From Ruminococcaceae bacterium UBA2857 (lineage in GTDB: Bacteria > Bacillota > Clostridia > Oscillospirales > Acutalibacteraceae): a stretch of 32,732 nucleotides of DNA. Positions 14,411-22,474 of the stretch are shown one piece after another. The notes beneath the pieces are model-generated. The model saw nothing but the letters and a program-made list of their open reading frames with translations. It was not told the origin of the DNA and searched no databases. Made by a program: the position numbers and the translations under genes. The stretch lies in contig DEFH01000066.1 of assembly GCA_002350705.1 (NCBI GenBank), forward strand, positions 1 to 32,732. Reading direction: 5' to 3'. The stretch's first letter is position 1; every line of letters begins with the position of its first letter.

Positions 14411-15355
14411 ATGAATCGTGAAAAAAATTATCAGAAAGCGTTGTCTCTTCTTGAAAAGAAGTTTATCAAAGAAGCAGATGTACTCAGTGCAAAAGAATTG
14501 CTTCTGGAAATAGACAATTACAAGAATTCGAGACAACTTCTGCAAAAATGTGATGAACAAATCATTGTTTTTGAGAAACAGAAGAATTATAATGATGCCT
14601 GCCAAAAAATTTTGCTGGCAAATACGGAATGTGAGAAAGGTGTGGAAACACAAAATCCCGGCTATATCCGGCACGCTGAAAGTACCCTTCGGTCAGCTAT
14701 AGAGGATTTGAAAAAAATCCGGGATTACAGGGAAGCAGATGAAAAAATTGCAGAATGTGACGTTCTCATTCAGCAGTACCATGATAAAATATCCGAAATC
14801 AGCAGTACCTCTGTGCTTAACCACCTCAAGCGGAAAAAAGTGAAACGAAACAAAATCAAAACTGCCATTGTCAGTATCTTGATTGTATTGATGTCCTATG
14901 TTGTGGTATTTTTTATACCGGCATTTTTAGTTTCTCCCGATAAATATATTCCGGGACTTGAGAATATGTATTTGTTTCCAAAATATGTGGTCGCCAATGC
15001 ATTTTTTTATGGAGGTAACTACCAAGTAGCAAGAACTTTGTTTAATGATGTCGGTGAATTCGGGGATTCTATGGAAAAACTAAAAGTAATAGAAACGGAT
15101 GCTACCTATCATCTTGCTATTAAAAGGTATGAAGAAAAAAATTATACAGAGGCACTGAAATTATTTCAGTCTGTTACATACAAGGACTCTTTGGAGAAAG
15201 AGGAGGAAGTGGCTCAGTATATCTATGAAGAAGCGATTGCGTGTATGGATAGGAAAGAGTATGAAAGGGCTTTGGAATTGTTCGATAAAGTAAAATATTA
15301 TCGAGATACAGACGGATATGTACAGCAAATTCAAAAACTTATGAGGGAGCCATAA
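14411..15355 (+). CDS. Single-pass membrane protein with TPR-like helical repeats, function unknown
   Basis: 314 aa, SD AAAGGAGGT 7 nt before ATG. Residues 1-125 are hydrophilic helices built of repeating units (NYQKALSLLEKKF, DVLSAKELLLEIDNYKNSRQLL, YNDACQKIL). A basic segment (139-149) then precedes one membrane helix (150-174). Residues 195-310 are again TPR-like pairs: GGNYQVARTLFNDVGEFGDS, EEKNYTEALKLFQSVTYKDS and RKEYERALELFDKVKYYRDT. The repeated (Y/F).(D/E)S or RDT ending of each unit is typical of a tandem-repeat family common in Clostridia. With the positive-inside rule, the first half is cytoplasmic and the second half outside. Own promoter and terminator; no functional clue from neighbours. 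Confidence 0.75.
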   Translation: MNREKNYQKALSLLEKKFIKEADVLSAKELLLEIDNYKNSRQLLQKCDEQIIVFEKQKNYNDACQKILLANTECEKGVETQNPGYIRHAESTLRSAIEDLKKIRDYREADEKIAECDVLIQQYHDKISEISSTSVLNHLKRKKVKRNKIKTAIVSILIVLMSYVVVFFIPAFLVSPDKYIPGLENMYLFPKYVVANAFFYGGNYQVARTLFNDVGEFGDSMEKLKVIETDATYHLAIKRYEEKNYTEALKLFQSVTYKDSLEKEEEVAQYIYEEAIACMDRKEYERALELFDKVKYYRDTDGYVQQIQKLMREP

Positions 15356-15388
15356 AAAAACAGGCTGTATGATTTGGTACAGCCTGTT
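15354..15388. terminator. Bidirectional terminator between the TPR-like gene and the XRE regulator
   Basis: AACAGGCTGTA (15359-15369) pairs perfectly with TACAGCCTGTT (15378-15388), 8-nt loop. Toward the left it is followed by seven Ts (complement of 15354-15360), so it is strongest for the leftward XRE gene, whose stop codon touches the stem. Confidence 0.85.
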
Positions 15389-16074
15389 TAACAAAGTTTT
15401 TTCATTTTTTCTTCGGTTTTCTGAATCAGATTGTAAAGTGACGGAGCTGCTTCGGGATAATGTTTGGAAATGACATCCGGTGACAGTGACGGAGCGGAGC
15501 TTGTTTCAAAGCCCGAAAAACCGCCGGCACTTTTTCCGGAGGAAAGACATTTTGCATTGGTTTCGGTAATGCTTTGCAGTGCAGTAGACAAGCCGGTATA
15601 CATTTCCGGCACCACAGAAAACATTGCCTGTGGATTTTTGGGATTGGCCGAATACAACATTCTGACGATCTTATAAATAGATACCATCAGATAGGCCGAA
15701 ATTTCCGTATTCAATCCCCTGCAGTTTGTTTGTTCCAGCAGTTCAAAAATAATCTCCAGTGAGTCATCCATCAGTTTTTTATTCAGTGCAAGCATAGCAT
15801 TGCTTTTCAAAGGTTCATTGACAGTTTTTTCGTCTGTCCGCCTGATTTCTTCCGGTGTTGCACCGTTTCTGTCTGCTGTTCTGCCCAGAATATAGTCACA
15901 TGATACATTGTAGTAATCCGCAATTTTTACTACAAAATCCAATCCACATTCACGGATGCCCTTTTCATAGTGCGAGAGCAGTGCCTGTGAAACCCCCAGT
16001 TCCAATGCAGCCTGCTTCTGACTAAGTCCTTTCTCTTTTCTAAGCAGCGTGACGATTCTCGGAAAATCACTCAT
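15388..16074 (-). CDS. XRE-family helix-turn-helix transcriptional regulator
   Basis: 228 aa from ATG 16072-16074 (MSDFPRIV). A TTG 11 codons upstream opens the frame but is less likely. The N-terminal HTH_3 domain (about 5-60) reads LRKEKGLSQKQAALELGVSQALLSHYEKGIREC, ending in YYNVSCDYILGRT, a classic Cro/CI-type unit. The C-terminal 150 residues (helical, LDDSLEIIFELLEQ-like, then NAKCLSSGKSAGG and a final EEKMKKLC) match nothing I recognise and may serve dimerisation or sensing. Two copies of a CCAACAAAT sequence upstream may be its operators. SD is weak (GAAAG 3 nt, or AAGGGG 12 nt, before ATG). Confidence 0.82.
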   Translation of the reverse strand: MSDFPRIVTLLRKEKGLSQKQAALELGVSQALLSHYEKGIRECGLDFVVKIADYYNVSCDYILGRTADRNGATPEEIRRTDEKTVNEPLKSNAMLALNKKLMDDSLEIIFELLEQTNCRGLNTEISAYLMVSIYKIVRMLYSANPKNPQAMFSVVPEMYTGLSTALQSITETNAKCLSSGKSAGGFSGFETSSAPSLSPDVISKHYPEAAPSLYNLIQKTEEKMKKLC

Positions 16075-16097
16075 ATCTTTCAAAACCCCTTGACATA

Positions 16098-16157
16098 GTA
16101 CCAACAAATATTATATATTTAATAATAAGCCAAAACCTGACCTGTTCCAACAAATTA
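16098..16157. promoter_or_regulatory. Direct repeat GTNCCAACAAAT, candidate operator of the XRE gene
   Basis: GTACCAACAAATA (16098-16110) and GTTCCAACAAATTA (16144-16157) are 46 nt apart in the AT-rich gap between the XRE gene and the divergent phosphatase gene. The intervening bases are AT-rich with TATAAT-like strings on both strands. Role as operator is inferred from position only. Confidence 0.35.
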
Positions 16158-16231
16158 AATATAAACAGTATGTAAATTATATAACATTTAAAACAATTTG
16201 TAAAGTTATTTTTTCATTTTTTGGCGTGTGA

Positions 16232-16237
16232 TATAAA
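16232..16237 (+). promoter_or_regulatory. Extended -10 of the histidine phosphatase gene
   Basis: TGATATAAA: TATAAA at 16232-16237 with TGA before it. The -35 region is T-rich (TTTTTT at 17 nt), so this is a weak call based on the extended -10. Confidence 0.4.
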
Positions 16238-16264
16238 AATTTGTTTCAAAGGAGAAAGAAGAAA

Positions 16265-16930
16265 ATGAAATCTTATCTCATATATTTGATTCGTCACGGG
16301 GCGATTGACGAGACACTCAAAGGCAGATATATTGGTATAACAGATGTGCATTTGTCGGAAAAGGGAAGGCTTGCCTTGACGGAAATCAGTGAGTCATTTG
16401 GTTATCCGTATGCGGAGAAAGTGTATTCTTCCCCGTTGTCAAGGTGTGTGGAAACGTGTTCTGTCATTTATCCGAAACAGGAAGTAAAAACAGTGGGGGC
16501 ATTGGGGGAATGCAGCTTTGGCGACTGGGAAGGCAAGAGTGCTGCCGACCTGGCAGGAGAGCCGTCCTTTGCGGCGTGGCTGCAAAATTCCGACCGGTTT
16601 CCTCCTCCGAACGGTGAGACAGGCAGGGCGTTTGCCGGAAGAATCTGCAAGGGCTTTGAAAGAATCGTCAATGAAGTTATCACGGACAATATTCACAGTT
16701 GTGCGGTGGTGACGCATGGAGGCGTTATTATGACACTGCTTTCCGTGTACGGCATACCGCAGGCAGAAAGCCATCAATGGCGTATGGATAACGGTTATGG
16801 CTTTGCAGTGAGAGTGATACCGTCTTTATGGTCACGTGACAGGGTAGCGGAAGTATTTGATACGGTTCCGTTTGCTCCGAAAGTGGCGGACACAAAGAAA
16901 AATGAAGAAGATATGACATTTTTTGAATAA
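16265..16930 (+). CDS. Histidine phosphatase family protein (phosphoglycerate mutase/CobC-like)
   Basis: 221 aa from ATG 16265 (MKSYLIYLIRHG) with AAAGGAG 10 nt upstream; a TTG eight codons earlier lies before the SD and is not credible. Catalytic RHG at 10-12 (phosphohistidine H11), YSSPLSRCVETC with the second Arg, GECSFGDWEG (acidic residue), and VVTHGGVI with the second His. GRYIGITDVHLSEKG is typical of the CobC/GpmB branch. It removes phosphate from small molecules or phosphoproteins. No cobalamin genes are near, so alpha-ribazole phosphatase is not supported by context. A charged C-terminal tail (KVADTKKNEEDMTFFE) is extra. Ends on a long bidirectional terminator. Confidence 0.88.
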   Translation: MKSYLIYLIRHGAIDETLKGRYIGITDVHLSEKGRLALTEISESFGYPYAEKVYSSPLSRCVETCSVIYPKQEVKTVGALGECSFGDWEGKSAADLAGEPSFAAWLQNSDRFPPPNGETGRAFAGRICKGFERIVNEVITDNIHSCAVVTHGGVIMTLLSVYGIPQAESHQWRMDNGYGFAVRVIPSLWSRDRVAEVFDTVPFAPKVADTKKNEEDMTFFE

Positions 16931-16970
16931 CAAAAAGTCTGCCGATAGGAACATCGGCAGACTTTTTGTT
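16929..16970. terminator. Bidirectional terminator, 18-bp perfect stem
   Basis: 16929-16946 pairs without mismatch with 16953-16970 (core GTCTGCCGAT/ATCGGCAGAC), loop AGGAAC. Each strand has T5 in its 3' arm. It separates the convergent histidine phosphatase and HAD genes and overlaps the last codon of the latter. Confidence 0.92.
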
Positions 16971-17793
16971 ATTTGCTGTATTCATGGAGCAGATATTCGG
17001 CAACACCGTTTTCATAGCTGTTTCCGATAATGATGTCCGCATGGTTTCTGACTTCTTCCACACAGTCACCTACAGCAATTCCAATATCCGAGACTTTGAG
17101 CATATCAATATCATTCAGGTTATCGCCAAAGGTGACAAGCCTGTCAGCATGGAGCATTTGTTTGAGTTTCAGGACACCTGCCGCTTTGGTAGCGTCTGCA
17201 CTGAACACCTCTAAGAAATACAAATCAGAGTAATTATCACTGTATAATGTAGGCTTAGCATGGGGAAGTTTTTGGATTTCCCTACAGATAGGCTCCAACC
17301 GTTCATAGCTGTCCACCATGGTAAAATAGATAATACGGTCATTGCTGCCGACAGTGATATGATCAACCTGACGGAAACTTTTATAATCCTGGTCTTTACG
17401 TGCATTGAAAAAGTTTCTTTCCACGTCATTCCGAAGCTTTTCAAATTCGACATTAATGCCGCAGTCCTCGTCAAACTTGTAAACAAAGGACATTCTGTCA
17501 AAGGCTTTGAGAATACGGATAATCTCAGAGGCAGTATCCGTATTCATGGGGGTGCAGTCCATATATTTTTGAGTTTTGAAGTCGTACATGAGAACACCGT
17601 TGAGCTGTACACACGGAAGGGCAAGGTCAAGCTCTTTTAAAATGCTCACACTGGACTGACTGCGTGCGGTTGCCACGGAAAAAAGCATTCCTTTTTGAAT
17701 CAGGCTTCTGATGATTTCAGCGGAACGGGGAGGGAGTTTTGCCTTTTTGTCAAGGAGGGTGCCGTCTAAATCGGATACATAAAGCGTTTTCAT
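16969..17793 (-). CDS. HAD-superfamily IIB (Cof-type) sugar-phosphate phosphatase
   Basis: 274 aa from ATG 17791-17793, AAAGGAG 6 nt before it (the TTG one codon upstream is not needed). Motif I VSDLDGTLLD (D8, D10), motif II VATARS, Lys of motif III around KAAGVLKLKQM, motif IV FGDNLNDIDML. The cap domain (about 80-185) is of C2B type. The family dephosphorylates sugar phosphates or flavin precursors; the substrate is not predictable. It starts 11 nt after the stop of the MORN-repeat gene and is likely cotranscribed with it. It ends in the shared terminator. Confidence 0.9.
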   Translation of the reverse strand: MKTLYVSDLDGTLLDKKAKLPPRSAEIIRSLIQKGMLFSVATARSQSSVSILKELDLALPCVQLNGVLMYDFKTQKYMDCTPMNTDTASEIIRILKAFDRMSFVYKFDEDCGINVEFEKLRNDVERNFFNARKDQDYKSFRQVDHITVGSNDRIIYFTMVDSYERLEPICREIQKLPHAKPTLYSDNYSDLYFLEVFSADATKAAGVLKLKQMLHADRLVTFGDNLNDIDMLKVSDIGIAVGDCVEEVRNHADIIIGNSYENGVAEYLLHEYSK

Positions 17794-17804
17794 CAATATC
17801 TCCT

Positions 17805-20576
17805 TTATTCCAGATAATAATATGTCATGTCGGATAATGTCAGTGTCTGACAGTTCTCAAACGGTTCTGCACAGAAAGTACCGTGTATTTCCGAACCGTC
17901 ATGTCTGTAAATAATGCCGCTGCCGTCAGGCAGGCCGTTTGTGAAACCGCCTGTGTAGCGGTGATCGGCATACAAAACAGTAGCCTCACCGTCAGGCAGA
18001 CCGTCTGTAAGCTTTCCCGTATAAATACCCTGAGCCTGTCCGACAGTCATGGGCTTTTCAATGACAAATACGGGAGTTTCCCTGTAGAGTTCATAATCTG
18101 TGTCGGCAAGTTCACTGCACGGAGGAATTTCGTCAAGCTCCTTCAGAAAGACTTTCATAGCCTTTTCGGGCTGACCGTTGCGGAAAATGCCCTCAAACTG
18201 TTTTTCACACGCTGAAAGGAAGGTACAACCCATACCGTTTCTCATATTGTTGCTGACGCTTCCGTAATACAGCAGGGTACCCTCGTGGGAGTATTCACAC
18301 ATATATACGAGATTATCATTTTCATACAGGGATTTTCTGATAATGTGACGGTCGGCAATTTCGTTGATTCTGCCCTCACGCTTTCCGGCTTTGAACAGAC
18401 CGATATAACGGGTTTCACTGTCCTCAAAGAGAATGCCGCTTCCGTCATAGAGATTATCTTTCCACATTCCCTGATAGTGCATTTCATTGTTTTTGAATTC
18501 GATACCATAGCCGTTCCGCTGACCGTCGGCAAACATTCCCATATAGACAAGGGTACCGTTTTCAATCTGTTTGCCCTTGCCGTTGTAGAGAGAGTTTTTA
18601 AATTCGCCTTCATAGATTTTTTCACCGTTCCGATAGGCAATGCCACGTCCGTTGCGGTGCATATCGGTCCATTCCCCGCAGTAGATGAGTTGTTTGTCAG
18701 CGGTATACTCGTTGAAAATACCTGTCGGTTCACCGTCCGCAAAGATTCCCTCGGCAAAACCGCCGTCATCGGAGAAAAGGCGTCCCGTACCGCTGTAAAC
18801 ATCATCCGCAAAGCCGCCTGTATAGATAATTTTGCCGTTTTGATCCGTCAGAGTTGCATTGCCGTAAGCCTTCCCCTGTCGGAAAGTACCTTTGAGCATA
18901 CCGCCGTTTTCCAGATAAAGCACACCTTCACCGTGATAGAGATTATTGAGCCATTCCCCCTGATACTGTACGGTTCCGTCTGCATTGTAGGAAGTGCCTG
19001 TACCTGTACGCCGGTTGTCTTTGTAGCCGCCCGTATAAAGCAAATCGCCTTCACTGCTGAACTGTGTACCTGTGCAGAGAAATTCTCCGTCTTTGTACTT
19101 GCCGACAAAAAAGGTTTTGTCCTGCTCGTTATAGGTGATGCCTGCACCGTGTTTTTTATCGTTGTCCACGTTTCCGACATACAGGAGTTTTCCTTGGCTG
19201 TCAAAAGTAGCTCCTACATTGACAGACCTGTCCTGATGCCACTCACCGATAAAAGCACTCTCATCTGTCGGTGAAAAGGCAACGCCCAAGCCCTCACGAT
19301 GATTTTGACGCCAGTGTCCCGCATAGCAGAGTTTGCCTGATTTATAGTAATATGTGCCGAATCCGTCACGTTTGTCATCGGCATACTGTCCCTCATAGGC
19401 GGTTTCACCGTTTTTCATGGTTGTGCGGCCTTTTCCGTGGCGTTTTGTGCCGTCAAGACTGCCGAAATAGAAATACTGTCTGCCGCCTGATTCAATTATC
19501 TGTTTGTCAACGGTCTGATAGGGACATTCTTGTGCAAACGTACAGATTTTTTCATAGGAAACGGGCTTGTAGGTTTGTTCGGAAGTCGGAAATTCCGCTG
19601 TATCGGAGCCGGCCGCTTCTTCTGTATTTTCGGGGATTGCTTCAGAGACGGAGACAGTTTCTTCTTTGAAAACGGGAGGTTTGCTTTCTTCTGTAACAGT
19701 GGGTGTTTCCGGTATATGGGATTCGTTGCGGAGAATTTTTTCTTCAAAATCCGTTTCACTGCTTTGCCGGGCAATGGCTTCCAGCTGAGAGAAAAATCTT
19801 TCTTTTTCGGAATTGGCGTTTGTATCGGAAGAAACGTGAATTTCCGCACCGGAGGAGAGGTCGAGACCTGCTGTTGGATTGTTTTCCAGCTTAGAGGTGT
19901 CAATCACGAACGAAGAACGGGAAGTCTGCACGGTATCATCATCACCGATTTTGTTCATAATGTATTCCAGAGCCTTTTGTCTTTCGGTGAAGGCTTCTTT
20001 GGTGCAGAAATAAAAACTGCCCTTGCTGGTCACACAAAAAACAGGAGGTTCGCCTGCAATGATATTGAGCTGTTCCGTGAGAGACCTGTCGAGTGAGACG
20101 AGAAACGGACAGAGTGTTTCGACACTGTTTGGTGATTTGAGAATCAGTACAGGTTGGTCGTGGTCGGTGGCGGGGGATATTTTACGAATCACGGTTTTAT
20201 CGACAGGAGAGAGGACTTCTGTTTTGAGCCACAGATGTCTCTTGTCAAAGAAAGCCCTTTTCACAGGCTTGTGCTGTTCGTTGAGAGTTTCTACATAATA
20301 GCCGCCCGGTGTATCGAATACTCGTTCAAGTTGTTTGCCGTCTTTTTTAAGTTTCCTGTAACGGAGACTGACATTGTTTTCCATGACATAGCTGTAATGA
20401 TAAATTTCGGCATCCTTTTTGAGATTGCCTCTGTTTTTTTGTTTTTTTCCGGTTTCAAAGAAACGCTTTCTTGCGGAGCAGAGAATATCACTGCCGTCCC
20501 AGCTTTCAGACGGCGTATCGTATACTCCGTAATATATCAGATTTTTGTCAATTTTCTGAAACATCACATAATCCAT
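17805..20576 (-). CDS. Large MORN-repeat protein
   Basis: 923 aa from ATG 20574-20576 (MDYVMFQKI), AAAGGGA 9 nt before it; the frame is open 27 codons further, but those lie across the promoter. Residues 1 to about 230 form a unique N-terminal region (KNLIYYGVYD, SYVMENNVSLRYRKLKKDG). An acidic, Ser/Thr/Glu/Pro-rich linker follows (about 255-370). About 20 MORN units (Y.G...D....G.G pattern) then run to the C-terminus, for example YEGQYADDKRDGFG, YAGHWRQNHREGLG and YVGNVDNDKKHGAG. MORN repeats form long beta-sheet scaffolds. There is no signal peptide and no membrane helix, so it is probably cytoplasmic. Function unknown; large MORN arrays are less usual in bacteria than in eukaryotes. Followed by the HAD gene after 11 nt. 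Confidence 0.88.
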   Translation of the reverse strand: MDYVMFQKIDKNLIYYGVYDTPSESWDGSDILCSARKRFFETGKKQKNRGNLKKDAEIYHYSYVMENNVSLRYRKLKKDGKQLERVFDTPGGYYVETLNEQHKPVKRAFFDKRHLWLKTEVLSPVDKTVIRKISPATDHDQPVLILKSPNSVETLCPFLVSLDRSLTEQLNIIAGEPPVFCVTSKGSFYFCTKEAFTERQKALEYIMNKIGDDDTVQTSRSSFVIDTSKLENNPTAGLDLSSGAEIHVSSDTNANSEKERFFSQLEAIARQSSETDFEEKILRNESHIPETPTVTEESKPPVFKEETVSVSEAIPENTEEAAGSDTAEFPTSEQTYKPVSYEKICTFAQECPYQTVDKQIIESGGRQYFYFGSLDGTKRHGKGRTTMKNGETAYEGQYADDKRDGFGTYYYKSGKLCYAGHWRQNHREGLGVAFSPTDESAFIGEWHQDRSVNVGATFDSQGKLLYVGNVDNDKKHGAGITYNEQDKTFFVGKYKDGEFLCTGTQFSSEGDLLYTGGYKDNRRTGTGTSYNADGTVQYQGEWLNNLYHGEGVLYLENGGMLKGTFRQGKAYGNATLTDQNGKIIYTGGFADDVYSGTGRLFSDDGGFAEGIFADGEPTGIFNEYTADKQLIYCGEWTDMHRNGRGIAYRNGEKIYEGEFKNSLYNGKGKQIENGTLVYMGMFADGQRNGYGIEFKNNEMHYQGMWKDNLYDGSGILFEDSETRYIGLFKAGKREGRINEIADRHIIRKSLYENDNLVYMCEYSHEGTLLYYGSVSNNMRNGMGCTFLSACEKQFEGIFRNGQPEKAMKVFLKELDEIPPCSELADTDYELYRETPVFVIEKPMTVGQAQGIYTGKLTDGLPDGEATVLYADHRYTGGFTNGLPDGSGIIYRHDGSEIHGTFCAEPFENCQTLTLSDMTYYYLE

Positions 20577-20619
20577 TGTATTTAGTCCCTTTCCTGCTGA
20601 AAATTTATACTTCTGCTTT

Positions 20620-20648
20620 ATCATACAATAATTTGCAGTGTTTTGCAA
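20620..20648 (-). promoter_or_regulatory. Promoter of the MORN-HAD operon
   Basis: Minus strand TTGCAA (20643-20648), 17-nt spacer, TATGAT (20620-20625), 43 nt before the start codon. Confidence 0.75.
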
Positions 20649-20675
20649 GACATACAAAAATATAACATTTATTTC

Positions 20676-20704
20676 TTTTCATTTTTCGGGATTTGTGCTA
20701 TAAT
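20676..20704 (+). promoter_or_regulatory. Promoter of the mscS-coaX operon
   Basis: TGCTATAAT (TATAAT 20699-20704, extended -10) with TTTTCA (20676-20681) at 17 nt. It is divergent from the MORN promoter 28 nt away. Confidence 0.7.
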
Positions 20705-20738
20705 GGAAAAAATATCATGAAACGGGAGGAGAATCCAT

Positions 20739-21641
20739 ATGTATTTTTATCTTTTGGAAGGAGGCGTTGACATCCATGCAGAGGTGGGAAAAAATTTGGA
20801 TCTTGCTCAGAAATGGCTGGAATCGGCATACAGTTGGCTGTTGGCTTTTTTACCGAAGTTGGTGGCAGGCATTGTTATTTTTGCGGCAGGCTGGTGGCTG
20901 ACAAAAATCATCTGCAAAATTTCCGTCAGAGCCATGACACGGGCAAAAATTGACCAGACAGTGGTAACATTTCTGAACTCTACATTAAATACAGTTTTAA
21001 AAGTGCTGATTATCCTGTGTGTACTTTCCACTCTGGGATTTGATGTGACAACGCTCATTGCCGCTATCAGTGCCGCAACGGTAGCCATTGGCCTTGCCCT
21101 GAAAGACAGTCTTTCCAATGTGGCGAGCGGTACGCTTATCATTATCAACAAAAAATTCAAAGTGGGAGACTACATTGAAACAGAGGGACTCAAGGGAAAT
21201 GTCATAAAAATCGATATGATGTATACAACACTCTGTACCTACGACAACAAGGAAATTTTAATTCCGAATTCTCGTCTTACTTCCAGTAATATCATCAATT
21301 ACTTTGTACGGGAAGAAAGACGAATGGATATTGTTGTTCCGATTTCCTATCAGGAGGACATCGATAAGGCACGCAGAGTGATTATGGATTTGATTGAATC
21401 ACATGAGAACGTCATAAAAGAAAAAAACAATCGTGTTTATGTTGACAAGCTCAACGAAAGCAGTGTAGACTTAATGGTGTGGATATGGTGCCATTCGGAA
21501 GATTACTGGAACACACTGTTTTTCATGCAGGAAAATATCAAGACGAATCTGGAAAAGAACGGTATTACGATTCCGTTCAATCAGCTTGACATTCATCTGG
21601 TTGACGGGGAAATCAAACCAAAGGAGAGTTTAAAATCATGA
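20739..21641 (+). CDS. Small-conductance mechanosensitive channel (MscS family)
   Basis: 300 aa, SD GGGAGGAG before ATG. Three membrane helices: about 33-57, 80-100 and the pore-lining 103-130, with the small-residue-rich IAAISAATVAIGLALKDSLSNVASG of MscS TM3. The beta-domain follows with FKVGDYIETEGLKGNV, LCTYDNKEILIPNSRL and NYFVREERRMDIVVPISY. Length and topology match the short E. coli-type MscS. It opens under membrane tension to release solutes during hypo-osmotic shock. It overlaps coaX by ATGA, so the two are translationally coupled. There is no obvious functional link. Confidence 0.93.
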   Translation: MYFYLLEGGVDIHAEVGKNLDLAQKWLESAYSWLLAFLPKLVAGIVIFAAGWWLTKIICKISVRAMTRAKIDQTVVTFLNSTLNTVLKVLIILCVLSTLGFDVTTLIAAISAATVAIGLALKDSLSNVASGTLIIINKKFKVGDYIETEGLKGNVIKIDMMYTTLCTYDNKEILIPNSRLTSSNIINYFVREERRMDIVVPISYQEDIDKARRVIMDLIESHENVIKEKNNRVYVDKLNESSVDLMVWIWCHSEDYWNTLFFMQENIKTNLEKNGITIPFNQLDIHLVDGEIKPKESLKS

Positions 21642-22414
21642 TTTTAGCGATTGATGCAGGCAATACCAATATTGTACTGGGGGGCATTTCGGAAGGGAAA
21701 ACTGCTTTTATTGCCCGAATCGGCACGGATAAAAACAAGACTTCGGATGAATATGCGGTGCAGATCAAGATTCTGATTGAGCTGAACGGCTTATCGACAA
21801 CAGATTTTGAGGGTGGTATTATATCATCGGTTGTGCCGCAGCTGAATGATATTCTGAAAAAAGCGGTGCATAAAGTGATTGACTGTATGCCGCTGATTGT
21901 GGGACCGGGGATTAAAACGGGACTCAATATCAAGATAGACAATCCCGCACAGTTGGGAAGTGACCTTGTTGTGGGGGCGGTGGCAGCGATAGCCCTCTAC
22001 CCGAAGCCGTTAATGGTCATTGACATGGGTACGGCAACCACCATATGCGTTGTCGATAAGAATTCCTGTTACAGAGGCGGTGTGATTATCCCCGGCGTCA
22101 AAGTGTCGATGGAGTCTCTGACCAAAAATGCGGCACAGTTACAGGGAATCAGCATTGAAGCTCCCAGAAAGGCAATCGGCACGAATACGATTGACTGTAT
22201 GCGTTCGGGAACGGTATTCGGGAATGCTGCCCTGATTGACGGAATGTTAGACAGAATGGCTCTGGAAATAGAGGGGACACCGACCATTGTGGCAACAGGA
22301 GGACTGTCCTCTACGATTATTCCGTACTGCAAGCACGATATCATTTTGAATGATGAGCTGCTTCTGTACGGACTGGAAATCATTTATCGAAAGAATATGC
22401 TTTCCGAAGCATAA
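21638..22414 (+). CDS. coaX: Type III pantothenate kinase
   Basis: 258 aa, standard length. ASKHA motifs: AIDAGNTNIVLG (D6, phosphate loop), GSDL (107-110, catalytic D109), MVIDMGTATT (126-135), GGVIIPG (147-153), ATGGLS (219-224). It phosphorylates pantothenate in the first committed step of CoA synthesis; type III enzymes need a monovalent cation and are not feedback-inhibited by CoA. AAAGGAG lies 11 nt before the ATG inside the mscS end. It is followed by a strong convergent terminator. The phosphopantetheinyl transferase at 2594-3208 uses its end product, though it is in another operon. Confidence 0.95.
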   Translation: MILAIDAGNTNIVLGGISEGKTAFIARIGTDKNKTSDEYAVQIKILIELNGLSTTDFEGGIISSVVPQLNDILKKAVHKVIDCMPLIVGPGIKTGLNIKIDNPAQLGSDLVVGAVAAIALYPKPLMVIDMGTATTICVVDKNSCYRGGVIIPGVKVSMESLTKNAAQLQGISIEAPRKAIGTNTIDCMRSGTVFGNAALIDGMLDRMALEIEGTPTIVATGGLSSTIIPYCKHDIILNDELLLYGLEIIYRKNMLSEA

Positions 22415-22420
22415 AAATAA

Positions 22421-22456
22421 CCGCTTTACGAAATATTTCGTAAAGCGGCAGTTTTT
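22421..22456. terminator. Bidirectional terminator between coaX and the pseudokinase gene
   Basis: CCGCTTTACGAAA (22421-22433) pairs perfectly with TTTCGTAAAGCGG (22436-22448), then CAGTTTTTT. On the opposite strand it is followed by TTATTTTTAT. Confidence 0.92.
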
Positions 22457-22474
22457 TATGTGTGTTTATGTTAC

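Noticed and set aside
20577..20657. Longer N-terminus of the MORN protein (start at 20657)
   Set aside because: It would begin upstream of the predicted transcript start for the TTGCAA-17-TATGAT promoter; the internal ATG has an SD.
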